A DNA stretch of 64,000 bases from Kiritimatiellales bacterium. GTDB taxonomy: Bacteria > Verrucomicrobiota > Kiritimatiellia > Kiritimatiellales > Tichowtungiaceae. The translations under genes were made by a program, and so were the position numbers. Of this stretch, positions 7,843 through 16,637 are shown in pieces. The stretch lies in the NCBI GenBank assembly GCA_041656295.1, contig JBBADV010000001.1, positions 62,001 to 126,000 on the forward strand, written 5' to 3'. A model generated the notes under the pieces. It was not told where the DNA came from, did no database searches, and saw only the letters and a list, made by a program, of their open reading frames with translations. Position 1 is the first letter of the stretch. Each line of letters begins with the position of its first letter.

Positions 7843-9206
7843 TATGCCAGTCCTTTCGATTTTGCAACCTCGCGGCCCTTCTTCAGTTCGGGGCCGTAAA
7901 TTTCTCTGTCGCGCACCACACAGCCGCCGCAGCCGGCGCCGTCTTTCATAATCTGTGAACACATTGAGCAGGTGATGCAACATTTATTCGGATCCAGTCT
8001 GCCGGTTTCGAGCAGATCGCGCACCGAATCCGGATAGGCAAACACGCCGCGCCCCTGACCGATAATCTGACACCAGCCCTCTTTCAATAAACCGGCGGCG
8101 ACATACGGCATTAAATGCTGCAGCCACGCGAGGCCGGCGGCCGGCAGTGGAATTTCCGGATTCGCCGCCTGCATTTCTTGCACGATGTTTTGAAAACGCA
8201 CCACGCCCTCAAGCGGATTTTCCGGCGGCTTCGGCGCACCGACCAGCGGATTGTTGTGCGGACGGTTCATGTATGGTTGAAAACGCGGGAAGCCGATTGA
8301 AATATTAAACAGCGGCATGCCCCACTCGCGGCACTTCTTCATCAACCGTTTCGGCTCCGACAAATCGAGCTGCCATTCGCCCTCTTTTTCAGCGACGCCC
8401 CAGCCATACGGATATGGACACGGCTCAAGCACTGTCGTGCGCGTTGTCACAAAACACGATTCCGGCAGCTCCGCAATCATGCGCTGCGAAACTTCGCGCA
8501 GAAAACGCGTGCGGTTTTCAAATGAGCCGCCGTATTTTCCGGCACGCATGCGCGCGCCGAGCAGTTCGGCAATCAGATAACCGTGCACCGCCTTCATATC
8601 AACGCCGTCAAAACCGGCGCGTGCCGCAAGTCGTGCAACCCTTACAAAATCATCCTGCAAGTCGTCGAGTTTATCATCAGAAACCGGCGCAACATCACTC
8701 ATGCCAAGCGCATCATCCAGCAACGGATTATGCGCCGCTTTGATCGGCGCCGGAATACCTGCCGGTTTACTGAACCGGCCGGAATGCGTCAGCTGAACAA
8801 TAAACGGAACATCGCGGCCGAACTGCTGTTGCGCCGCCGCTTTTGTCTCGTCGACAAGACGCTTATATTCATCCAGATTTTTTTCCGTTAACTGCAGCTG
8901 TTTGGGATTCGACTTTCCTTCCGGCACCACTGCAACCGCTTCTGCCCAGATCAGACTGCTGCCGCCTTCCGCGTAACGGCGATAACGCCGGAATGTTAAA
9001 TCAGACGGACTGCCCGTCACCGGATCAGCGTCCACGCCCTCCATCGGCTGCACAATAAAACGGTTCGCCAATTTGTGTCCGACAACATCAATCGGCTGTG
9101 TAAAAATCGAAAAATCCTCCGACAGCGGCAGCTCCAGCGATAATTCGTTCAACCGCGCTTTCAAACTCTCCAGGTCTGTCAAATCAAACCGTTTAAACTC
9201 ACTCAT
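7842..9206 (-). CDS. Old yellow enzyme family NADH:flavin oxidoreductase with C-terminal cysteine cluster
   Basis: This 454-residue FMN enzyme has an N-terminal TIM barrel with QLTHSGRFSKP (the substrate-anion site), VDMKAVHGYLIAELL and YGGSFENRTRFL, all hallmarks of the old yellow enzyme/2,4-dienoyl-CoA reductase group. After the barrel come clustered cysteines (CCITCSMC, then CGGC) that could hold a 4Fe-4S cluster, but the NAD-binding Rossmann domain of the large dienoyl-CoA reductases is missing. The ATG at 9206 is preferred over an upstream TTG; the ribosome site is weak. It likely reduces an activated alkene or transfers electrons to a partner. Its place at the head of the SDR/UroD-like/flavoprotein run suggests a joint pathway, still unknown. 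Confidence 0.83.
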   Translation of the reverse strand: MSEFKRFDLTDLESLKARLNELSLELPLSEDFSIFTQPIDVVGHKLANRFIVQPMEGVDADPVTGSPSDLTFRRYRRYAEGGSSLIWAEAVAVVPEGKSNPKQLQLTEKNLDEYKRLVDETKAAAQQQFGRDVPFIVQLTHSGRFSKPAGIPAPIKAAHNPLLDDALGMSDVAPVSDDKLDDLQDDFVRVARLAARAGFDGVDMKAVHGYLIAELLGARMRAGKYGGSFENRTRFLREVSQRMIAELPESCFVTTRTTVLEPCPYPYGWGVAEKEGEWQLDLSEPKRLMKKCREWGMPLFNISIGFPRFQPYMNRPHNNPLVGAPKPPENPLEGVVRFQNIVQEMQAANPEIPLPAAGLAWLQHLMPYVAAGLLKEGWCQIIGQGRGVFAYPDSVRDLLETGRLDPNKCCITCSMCSQIMKDGAGCGGCVVRDREIYGPELKKGREVAKSKGLA

Positions 9207-9504
9207 TTTTATCTTTAACAAAAAATTTAACCATGTTTTTTATTGTTAAAGAAACTGTTTCCGATTATCCGACTTCTGTCAAGTCCGTCTTTAGGCTGCG
9301 CGATAAAATGAAAAAGTTTCGGCGATTCTTATGAAATCTAAAAACGGTGACGCGGTATTGCTTTTATTATCGCACCCCAGGGCCATTTCTTATTTACACC
9401 ACTGAATGAGAGAAACCGGCGCTTTTTTGCCTTTGCGGAGTTTCACTTGCGGAATGGTCAGTCTTGCGTTGGCAAGCGCGCCGAGAATAATTACTGTACT
9501 TCGC
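9207..9504. other. Divergent intergenic region
   Basis: No gene is supported here. The stretch separates a minus-strand operon from the plus-strand transporter fusion and should hold both promoters. A segment around 9270-9300 (GACTTCTGTCAAGTCCGT) resembles one near 28708-28740, next to an IS5-like remnant, so a transposon end may once have lain here. Confidence 0.5.
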
Positions 9505-10851
9505 ATGCCGTTATTTTCAATTATTCTGATTGCACTCGGACTGGCCATGGATGCATGTGCGGTTTCCATTTCGAGCGGAATTTCAATTAAACCGTTCAAA
9601 ATCCGGCATGCGTTTTTAATCGGCACAACCTTTGGAATTTTTCAGGCGCTGATGCCGGCACTCGGCTGGTTCGCGGGACAATGGGCGTACCGGTTTATTT
9701 CGGCGGTGGACTACTGGATTGCATTCGGGCTGCTGCTGTTCGTCGGCGGACACATGATCATCCAGTCGTTGCAGTCGGACGACAAAGCACACGGGCCGCG
9801 CAATCCGCTGCACCTGCCGACGCTCTTAACGCTCGCGGTCGCAACCAGCATCGATGCGCTCGCCATCGGCATCAGTCTGTCCATGCTGCAGATTAAAATT
9901 CTTGCGCCGGCGCTGATCATTGGAATTATCACATTTGTGCTGTCATTCGCCGGCGTTTATTTTGGACGCACATTCCGGCGTTTCAGCGAAAAGAAAATAG
10001 AAGTGATCGGTGGACTGGTGCTCATCGGACTCGGCGCAAAAATGCTGATTGAACATCTGGTTCAACATCAGGAAATATTTTCCGGCAGCGATTCTGTCTG
10101 GTTCGCGTTCGGACTCACCCTGCTCGCCGGACTGGCTACCGGAATCGGCAGCCTGCTGGCACTCTTTTCGCGCCACACGCGCGAACGCCGGTTTTCATTT
10201 ATCATTGGATTTGCTTCCGGACTGCTTATCTGGATTGCATTTGTGCAGTTTCAACCGGCACTCACCGGGCAACAGCCGGCACCAGTAAGCATTATTGCAT
10301 TTTTTGCCGCATTTATTCTCTGCGCATTCATCGATAAACTTGTGCCGGATTTTGGCAATCCGCATACACCGCACCGCATTGAAGAAATCGCGCAGGATCC
10401 CGATTTCCGGCGCACCGGTATGCCGGCCGCCGCCGCTATGATTATTCACAGTTTCCCTGAGGGTTTTGCGCTCTTTGTGATCGCGCTGCACGCGCCGGTG
10501 CCGGTGGCCATCGGTGTTGCGGCGGCGATTGCGCTGCACAATATCCCCGAAGGCATATCCACCGCGCTGCCGATGTATCACGCCACCGGTAGCCGGGTGA
10601 AGGCCTGCGGATTTTCATCGCTCACCGGACTATCCGAGCCGCTCGGCGCGCTGATTGTCTATACGCTGTTTTATAACTTTTTCAGCGGCGGCACCGCTGT
10701 AATTCTCAATGCCAGCGCCGCCGGAATTTTAATTTTTGTGGCGTTCGACGGACTGTTGCCCGTCGCCCGAGTTTACGGCAGATATCATCACGCCACCTAT
10801 GGTGTTCTTGCCGGCATGTTTGCCGGTGCAATGTTAATGACTATAAGCTGA
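9505..10851 (+). CDS. MntP-like manganese exporter fused to a ZIP-family metal transporter
   Basis: This roughly 448-residue membrane protein joins two known transporter families. Residues 1 to about 190 match MntP (DUF204), with the paired acidic motifs LAMDACAVS near residue 13 and SIDALAIGIS near residue 115 and six hydrophobic helices. Residues from about 205 to 448 match ZIP/ZupT, with HSFPEG near residue 315 and HNIPEG near residue 345, which supply the metal ligands of helices IV and V. MntP exports Mn2+ while ZIP proteins usually import Zn, Fe or Mn, so the pairing is odd. I start at 9505 by family alignment; an ATG at 9406 would add 33 residues with no better ribosome site. Confidence 0.8.
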   Translation: MPLFSIILIALGLAMDACAVSISSGISIKPFKIRHAFLIGTTFGIFQALMPALGWFAGQWAYRFISAVDYWIAFGLLLFVGGHMIIQSLQSDDKAHGPRNPLHLPTLLTLAVATSIDALAIGISLSMLQIKILAPALIIGIITFVLSFAGVYFGRTFRRFSEKKIEVIGGLVLIGLGAKMLIEHLVQHQEIFSGSDSVWFAFGLTLLAGLATGIGSLLALFSRHTRERRFSFIIGFASGLLIWIAFVQFQPALTGQQPAPVSIIAFFAAFILCAFIDKLVPDFGNPHTPHRIEEIAQDPDFRRTGMPAAAAMIIHSFPEGFALFVIALHAPVPVAIGVAAAIALHNIPEGISTALPMYHATGSRVKACGFSSLTGLSEPLGALIVYTLFYNFFSGGTAVILNASAAGILIFVAFDGLLPVARVYGRYHHATYGVLAGMFAGAMLMTIS

Positions 10852-10880
10852 ACAGTATCAAAGAAGTTTTTCATGCCCGT

Positions 10881-11105
10881 TTAGTTATTGGCGTCCATCA
10901 GGCAGATGTTGTTCGGATAATGCAAACCGTCGTCGTTCGACATTTTTCCGGTGCCGCCGGTCCAGTCGTCGGACGACCAAACAATTTCATCCGTCGGATT
11001 AACTTCAAGAATACGGTTGTTGCTTGTGTCGGCAATCAGCGTATTTCCGTTCGGCAGACGTTCTACGCTGCACGTGAACTCCAGCATTCCTTGACGGTCA
11101 TCCAT
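10881..11105 (-). pseudogene. Beta-propeller (NHL/PQQ-like) fragment
   Basis: The 74-residue open frame contains VERLPNGNTLIADTSNNR and ILEVNPTDEIVW, a single blade typical of NHL or arylsulfotransferase-like propellers. A working propeller needs several blades, so this is a leftover piece. AAGGA lies eight bases before the ATG at 11105, and it follows another broken gene by 13 bases, so it may still be translated. It could also be a short protein of its own, which I think less likely. Confidence 0.6.
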
Positions 11106-11118
11106 TGCAAAAATCCTT

Positions 11119-11657
11119 TTACATGTATCCGAGCTTACGCAGTTTTTCCATCAGATTTTCTTTATCCTGCCGGCGCCCGCCGCGCTCGGTGGTATTTTCC
11201 AGATCCTGTTCCCACGCCGGCGTTTCAGTAATTCTTTTCGTCGTCACGTGTGCACCGAGTGAACGGTATCCATCAGCATACACGTCACCGTTTTCATCAG
11301 ATGATTCCCGACGTACGATTCCGGTTCGTACGTGAATGTTTCCTCTTCGTAATCAAGCCGTTTTACTTCGCGCCGATTGTGCTCATTTAAATCCGCCACG
11401 CGAACCTCTGAACCGAGCCCGTCTTCGGCATGCAACGAAACATCAGTGTTGTGCATCATGTCCACCGTGATGCCGTAGCGCGCCTTGCTCTCCTTAATGA
11501 ATTCGCGGACTTCGTCAAACCAGAGAACCAGCAGACTGTCTTTGCCGCCGGTATAGGCAACACGCATTTTTTCCAGCGGAAATTTCTCATACGCTTCGAG
11601 AATAATTTTTTTAGAATCCTCAATCTTTTTCGCCAGTGTTGTGTTCTGTTCAGACAT
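11119..11657 (-). pseudogene. Frameshifted PAPS reductase/CysD-like PP-loop ATPase
   Basis: The first frame (11657 to 11244, 137 residues) starts with an N-terminal helix and MRVAYTGGKDSLLVLWF, the ATP-pyrophosphatase PP-loop of the PAPS reductase/CysD group. A second frame, open to the stop at 11119, reads YRSLGAHVTTKRITETPAW and then TERGGRRQDKENLMEKLRK, which matches the C-terminus of the same group. The two frames overlap around 11244-11330, so one frameshift, probably plus an internal loss, separates them. The family reduces or activates sulfate, which would suit a sulfatase-rich genome, but this copy is probably dead. Confidence 0.7.
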
Positions 11658-11711
11658 CGTTGCTCCTTAGTTTTTAAATTTTTAATTCAATCCGGTGTGT
11701 ATGACAAAACA

Positions 11712-11741
11712 AAAACCGGCGCAGAAGTCTGCGCCGGTTTT
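11712..11741. terminator. Strong bidirectional terminator
   Basis: AAAACCGGCGCA (11712-11723) pairs perfectly with TGCGCCGGTTTT (11730-11741), with U-rich ends on both strands. It lies downstream of the 11824-13584 symporter gene and upstream of the broken CysD-like gene. Confidence 0.85.
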
Positions 11742-11823
11742 AATTGTAAACATTTAAAAAATACGCTGTTTTAATTTTACTACAGGTATTGATATCAAAT
11801 TAATGAAAATACCCTGCGCGTGG

Positions 11824-13584
11824 TTAATGACGCTCTTTTTTCAAAATCCGTTTTCCGGCGAGCCACATGAGCAGACCGATGCCGCCGATAATTCCGGCGA
11901 TAATAGAAACTACAATACGTCCATCACAGGTTTTCACCGGAATCAGCAGCAGCAAAAACAGCGCGCCGAGCAGCATGGCAAACCGGCCGATCATAATCAG
12001 CTGGAACGAATCGTTGCCGGCACCAATCTCTTTTTTGAAATCCACCGGCGTCTGCATATTTTTATAAAATGCTTCCGTCTCTTTTTTCTCTTCGTCACTC
12101 ACGCGGTACCAAAACAGGCGTGCAATCACAAAGCCCAGCGTACCGCCAATAAAAACCCACAGCCCGCGCACCTGATAGGAAAAAACCGCGCCGGTGGTTT
12201 TGGCAATCAGCCACAGAATAATCGACGGCAGATAGCCGCCGGCGAGCGACGACAAAATTGACCAGCGAGGTACTTTACGGATGAACAGGAACAGCAGCAG
12301 CGGAATCACCTGCGGAAAAATCAGTTGCGCAATTACGGTGAGCATCACGTCAAAAATCGACGCGTCTTTAATGTTCAGATAAATCATCGCAATCGCAATC
12401 ACCACCGCGCCGGAAAGCACCGTTGCAATCTTGCCGTAAATTAATTCGCGTTCCGGATTAAACGGTTGTATGCCGAAAAATTTGCGGTGCGCCGGCATTA
12501 AGTCGCGGATAATCAGCGCCGCGTTGCGATTCAGTCCGGTATCAAGCGAACTGATCGCCGCCGCAAAAATTGCAACGATCATGATGCTGAACGTGCCTTT
12601 CGGCAGCAGGGTAAAACTTGTTACTGAATAGGAATATTCCATCGCTTTTACCGGAGATGCGTGCATTGCCAGCACTTCCGGCTCAAGAAAGAGGCGCGCA
12701 TAAATCGGCGGAATAAAAAAGATGGCGAGGCCGAGCGTCATCATTGCACCGGCGAAGAGCGATGCTTTGCACGCTTCGCGTCCATCTTTTGCCGAAAAAT
12801 AACGGACGCCCTGAAACAAACTCGTCTGGTTTGCAAACTGTACGATAAAGGTAATGATGAACCACGCAACGCCGTATTTTGCCACCCACGTACTTTCGCC
12901 TGCCGGCAGGTCGTTAATCATTTTTAAATCCGCCGCCGCCGGTGAATTCGCCAGCGTGCTGAAAAATTCGCCGATGCCACCGGCGTTTATAAAACAGAGC
13001 GTAGTGATAATCACTGTAGCCACCAGCAAAACCAGCCCTTGCACAAAATCGTTTGCCATCACCGCCCAGTTGCCGCCGACGGTACAATAGATCACCACAA
13101 TTATTCCGACGCCGAGAATGACCGCCGGCAGATTTGCGCCGGGAATCAGCGGCACAATAAAAACCGCCAGCGTATAAAGCCCGACGCCCGACCACATAAA
13201 ACCGTTCAGCACTAAAAGATGCGTAACGATCTGCTCCGCTGTTTTTCCGAAACGCTGGCGGATCGCTTCGGCATACGTCACAATACGCATCTGCCGGTAC
13301 CACGCGGCGAGAAATGCAGCGGCGACTAGAAAACCGGCGATGTTGGCAAAATAGATAGCGAGCGGACTCCAGCCGGACATATAAATTCCGGCGGCGTTGC
13401 CGACAAATGTGTACGCGCTGATGCCCGCCATAAACATGCTCGCGCCGACCATCCACCAGCTGCCCTGCGCGCCGGCGCGGAAATAGTCGCTGCCGTTTTT
13501 AATCAGCCGGCCGAACGCCAATCCGATTAAAACCAATACGCACATGTAAACGCCAACGATGATCAAATCCAGTTCTGAACCCAT
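11824..13584 (-). CDS. Sodium:solute symporter (SSS family), candidate uronate transporter
   Basis: This protein of about 586 residues has 13 or more hydrophobic segments. The N-terminal YFRAGAQGSWWMVGASMFMAGISAYTF region, quoted here only in part as GASMFMAGISAYTFVG, and the later FAAAISSLDTGLNRNAAL segment are SSS/SLC5 hallmarks, including the Na+-site serines. It imports a small solute with sodium through the inner membrane. It starts 16 bases after the PL6 lyase stop; AAAGGG lies five bases before the ATG at 13584. That linkage makes alginate oligomers or unsaturated uronate the likely cargo, by inference. A strong terminator follows it. Confidence 0.88.
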   Translation of the reverse strand: MGSELDLIIVGVYMCVLVLIGLAFGRLIKNGSDYFRAGAQGSWWMVGASMFMAGISAYTFVGNAAGIYMSGWSPLAIYFANIAGFLVAAAFLAAWYRQMRIVTYAEAIRQRFGKTAEQIVTHLLVLNGFMWSGVGLYTLAVFIVPLIPGANLPAVILGVGIIVVIYCTVGGNWAVMANDFVQGLVLLVATVIITTLCFINAGGIGEFFSTLANSPAAADLKMINDLPAGESTWVAKYGVAWFIITFIVQFANQTSLFQGVRYFSAKDGREACKASLFAGAMMTLGLAIFFIPPIYARLFLEPEVLAMHASPVKAMEYSYSVTSFTLLPKGTFSIMIVAIFAAAISSLDTGLNRNAALIIRDLMPAHRKFFGIQPFNPERELIYGKIATVLSGAVVIAIAMIYLNIKDASIFDVMLTVIAQLIFPQVIPLLLFLFIRKVPRWSILSSLAGGYLPSIILWLIAKTTGAVFSYQVRGLWVFIGGTLGFVIARLFWYRVSDEEKKETEAFYKNMQTPVDFKKEIGAGNDSFQLIMIGRFAMLLGALFLLLLIPVKTCDGRIVVSIIAGIIGGIGLLMWLAGKRILKKERH

Positions 13585-13600
13585 AAACACCCTTTTATGA

Positions 13601-16579
13601 TTATTCAGAGATGCCTGATCCGCTTTTAAAAAGCGGGGTAATTGTTATTGTCATATTATCGAGACATAAAAGCCCTTTCCCTGTACCAACATATTCACCT
13701 TTTGTCCCTCGGATTTGAAGCGCTCCGTATTTTGCAGCGGCCCCTACAGGAATATCATAATGCCCGGATATCGTTTTCCAGCCCACGCACTCGTTTTTTC
13801 CGGAATTATTAAAACTGAATGTTTGTGCAATAATACTTCCATTAAGTTTGTCAATATTACGAAATGGGTCGCTATTTTTATAATTTACAAGAATCTCCCA
13901 GTCAGATGAGTCAAAATTCGGATCGTCACTTGTTCCGAGAATATCAAATGACCAGCTTATGCGGATTGGATAATTTTTATTATAGCCTCCGGCGGTCATA
14001 TCCATATTTACAAAATAAATTCCAAGATTGGGCTGAGAAAAATTTGCTCCGCCATTTAGAAATAAAACTTTTTCGTGCCCGGCTCCTTTGTCCTGAATCA
14101 GTGCACGAGCATTTGAACCAACAAAAAATACAAGGTCATTCGATTTTGCATTCTGGGCAGCGTAAGATTCTTTCCTGGAATAGTTAAATTTTGGTCCTTT
14201 CTCAAAAATCACATCATTAACGGAGTGCGTATTAAAATCGAAAGAAATGCGACTCAAAATAGAAGTAATATTAAGCATCATACCAGATTGCTCCGGCATC
14301 TTTTTCAAATTCCATATCCGTAAATTCATCCATCGCCCAGAGCCGATCTGCCGAACATTTAACCGCCGGTCTCCGGGCATACAGCTTTCCCGACTGTACG
14401 TATCATCCCAGATCATAACCGGTTGAGTTACTCCCCTGGGATTTGCGCCCGAATTCGGAGCGGCTCGATTCATGTATACCGCAATACGAGCACCCCGACG
14501 AACGATTTGAATACGATACCATAAATTTTCTTCCGGATCGTCCCGGTTGATACGAATAAGCCCTGGCCAGGAATATACATAATTGGCGCGAACCAAACAG
14601 AGATCAGGATGTTCTGCAACCGGGTATTCAATACCGGATTTATAGAGGCGTATAACTCCGGACGGTTTGCCATCGTCGGCTGCACCGCCCCAAACTAAAC
14701 GATATTCTCCTACCTCATCTGTTGATCCCGGGAATGTAACGGAGGCTTCACTTGAGAACGATTCTGGACGATAGTTAAATTCTAATACGAAATCCTCAGG
14801 CAGTATCTTATTCAATGCAAACTCTGCATTTTCTGCCCGGAGTTCCTGTTCAGTATTTTGCACAGCCCCGGATATGCTCCAGTTTGTCAATATACTGGCA
14901 TCATGCGATGAAAAAATTTCCGTCCCCGTATAATCGGATAGCGTCCATGTTCGCATTTCTGGAATTTCCGGAAGAATATTTCCGGAATATTCTATTTCTG
15001 CGCCGATTTCATCTGCACCGATATCAGGGGCCTTGCCCTCAGGGCGCCGCCGTCCATGTCGATCGAGCTGTACCTCATTTAAAGAAAGAGCCGCGTCAAC
15101 CGCCGGGCTGCCTGTTGACGGACGCATAAAAGGGAATGCGCCTTCCAGTTCAGGGTTTTTCAAAATCGGATCCGCCCCGCAAAAACCGACAGAGGCGATA
15201 TCAGAAGCATATAACAGATTATTGCTTATTATAAAATTTTGAAAATAGTCATTTTTTATCAACGTCCCAAAACTGCTTACTATTATATTATTAACTATTT
15301 GATTTTCCGCTGGATACAAGTCCGCTGAATCCGGCGGCCTGCCAACGCCAATGCCTACAGGACAGTTGACAATGGTATTATTTGCTATCAAGCAGGTTTT
15401 TGACGGTATACCGTCTGAGTGTCCTCCCTGAAATACAACTCCCGCATTAAGGCAATCCATAATCAGATTATTTACAATTACGTGATTTTCATCAAACATG
15501 CGAAGCGCTTCTGTGCATCGAACAGCGATATTTCCTTCAAACCGGTTATTTTTTCCGCCGCGAAAAACAAATCCGCTCTCTCTGCAGTTTGCAAATACAT
15601 TATACCGAACGATATTATCATGTGATTTCAACGAACAGATTTCATTATCCGCTGAAGCATTATCAAAAAGATTAAATTCCATCACCGCGCGCGGGGAACC
15701 GCTGTACGGACGGTGCTGACCTATTTGAATATTTTCCTGCCCGTTGCGCCATATCCTGAAAATATCCCGAAATACATTATGATCCAGTTGCGGCTGCTGC
15801 GGAGCGGTTTCTGGCACTTCACTCGGAATAAATACCTTCAGACTCATGCCTTTTGATCCCGTAAAATAGCAATGATCTACTCTGGAAAAATCAGACCCCG
15901 GATCTAGTCTCATTACTGAGAGAAATGTATTCGTAAGCGGCCCGCAGAAAAAAAACTGACATTGTGTAATCCGATTATAACGTCCGGAGCCAAGGATCAA
16001 TGCATCCTCATGGGTTTGATCAAAAATAAATTCGCGGATTTCTATATAGCTGCCCGTAACTGTAAAACCGGAGTGTCCACTGAATATAACGCCGCCCGGA
16101 GTTTCAGGACGAATAACAATCGGTTTCCCTGCAGCACCAGATCCGGATAGCGTCAGATTCCAGTCCACATAGATTCCGTTACGAATAATAACTTCATCTC
16201 CCGGAACTGCTACCGCAAGGGCACGCTGTAATGCATCTGGTGCTGAAACAGCATCCGGCAACACCGGATGCTGCTTTTCGGAAATATCATCGCTGCCGGA
16301 AGTCAGCTCGACCTGGATTTTTCCCGGCGGAAGAGTCACTGAAATCAGGTCTTTGTTCCGGCGGATAAACGTTACCGGCAGGCCGTTTGCAGTGATAGAC
16401 TCCACTCCTGGATAAAAAATCAATATCTCGTCACCGGAAGATTCAATAACCCCTGTGGCATCATTGATATAAGCGAGCTTTTCTGCATTCGTAATAAATG
16501 GAGCATTATATCCAAATGCTACATAGCAACATAATGTTATAAATGCGGAAATTCTTATCATTATGCATTTTTTTCTCAT
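13601..16579 (-). CDS. Secreted PL6 alginate lyase/chondroitinase B-like enzyme with C-terminal family A module
   Basis: This 992-residue exported enzyme has a signal peptide (MIRISAFITLCCYVAFG) and then a parallel beta-helix of the PL6 family from about residue 105 to 520. DGNGIYVDWNLTLSG-like and EICSLKSHDN segments carry the expected catalytic Lys near 317, and FRGGKNNRFEGN carries the Arg near 339. Residues of about 545-750 look like a concanavalin-type sandwich. The last 230 residues match the secreted proteins at 17687 and 18647 (GIYFVNMDMTAGG, SFDILGTS, GHYDIPVG, LCLDNMTITI). AAGGAC precedes the ATG at 16579. The enzyme should cleave alginate or dermatan-type uronans by beta-elimination at the cell surface; alginate fits the downstream KDG pathway. 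Confidence 0.87.
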   Translation of the reverse strand: MRKKCIMIRISAFITLCCYVAFGYNAPFITNAEKLAYINDATGVIESSGDEILIFYPGVESITANGLPVTFIRRNKDLISVTLPPGKIQVELTSGSDDISEKQHPVLPDAVSAPDALQRALAVAVPGDEVIIRNGIYVDWNLTLSGSGAAGKPIVIRPETPGGVIFSGHSGFTVTGSYIEIREFIFDQTHEDALILGSGRYNRITQCQFFFCGPLTNTFLSVMRLDPGSDFSRVDHCYFTGSKGMSLKVFIPSEVPETAPQQPQLDHNVFRDIFRIWRNGQENIQIGQHRPYSGSPRAVMEFNLFDNASADNEICSLKSHDNIVRYNVFANCRESGFVFRGGKNNRFEGNIAVRCTEALRMFDENHVIVNNLIMDCLNAGVVFQGGHSDGIPSKTCLIANNTIVNCPVGIGVGRPPDSADLYPAENQIVNNIIVSSFGTLIKNDYFQNFIISNNLLYASDIASVGFCGADPILKNPELEGAFPFMRPSTGSPAVDAALSLNEVQLDRHGRRRPEGKAPDIGADEIGAEIEYSGNILPEIPEMRTWTLSDYTGTEIFSSHDASILTNWSISGAVQNTEQELRAENAEFALNKILPEDFVLEFNYRPESFSSEASVTFPGSTDEVGEYRLVWGGAADDGKPSGVIRLYKSGIEYPVAEHPDLCLVRANYVYSWPGLIRINRDDPEENLWYRIQIVRRGARIAVYMNRAAPNSGANPRGVTQPVMIWDDTYSRESCMPGDRRLNVRQIGSGRWMNLRIWNLKKMPEQSGMMLNITSILSRISFDFNTHSVNDVIFEKGPKFNYSRKESYAAQNAKSNDLVFFVGSNARALIQDKGAGHEKVLFLNGGANFSQPNLGIYFVNMDMTAGGYNKNYPIRISWSFDILGTSDDPNFDSSDWEILVNYKNSDPFRNIDKLNGSIIAQTFSFNNSGKNECVGWKTISGHYDIPVGAAAKYGALQIRGTKGEYVGTGKGLLCLDNMTITITPLFKSGSGISE

Positions 16580-16637
16580 AAACTCGTCCTTTTCTACGCC
16601 GATACTTCTTTCAGCAGCGGCACTTTTATACAACGCA

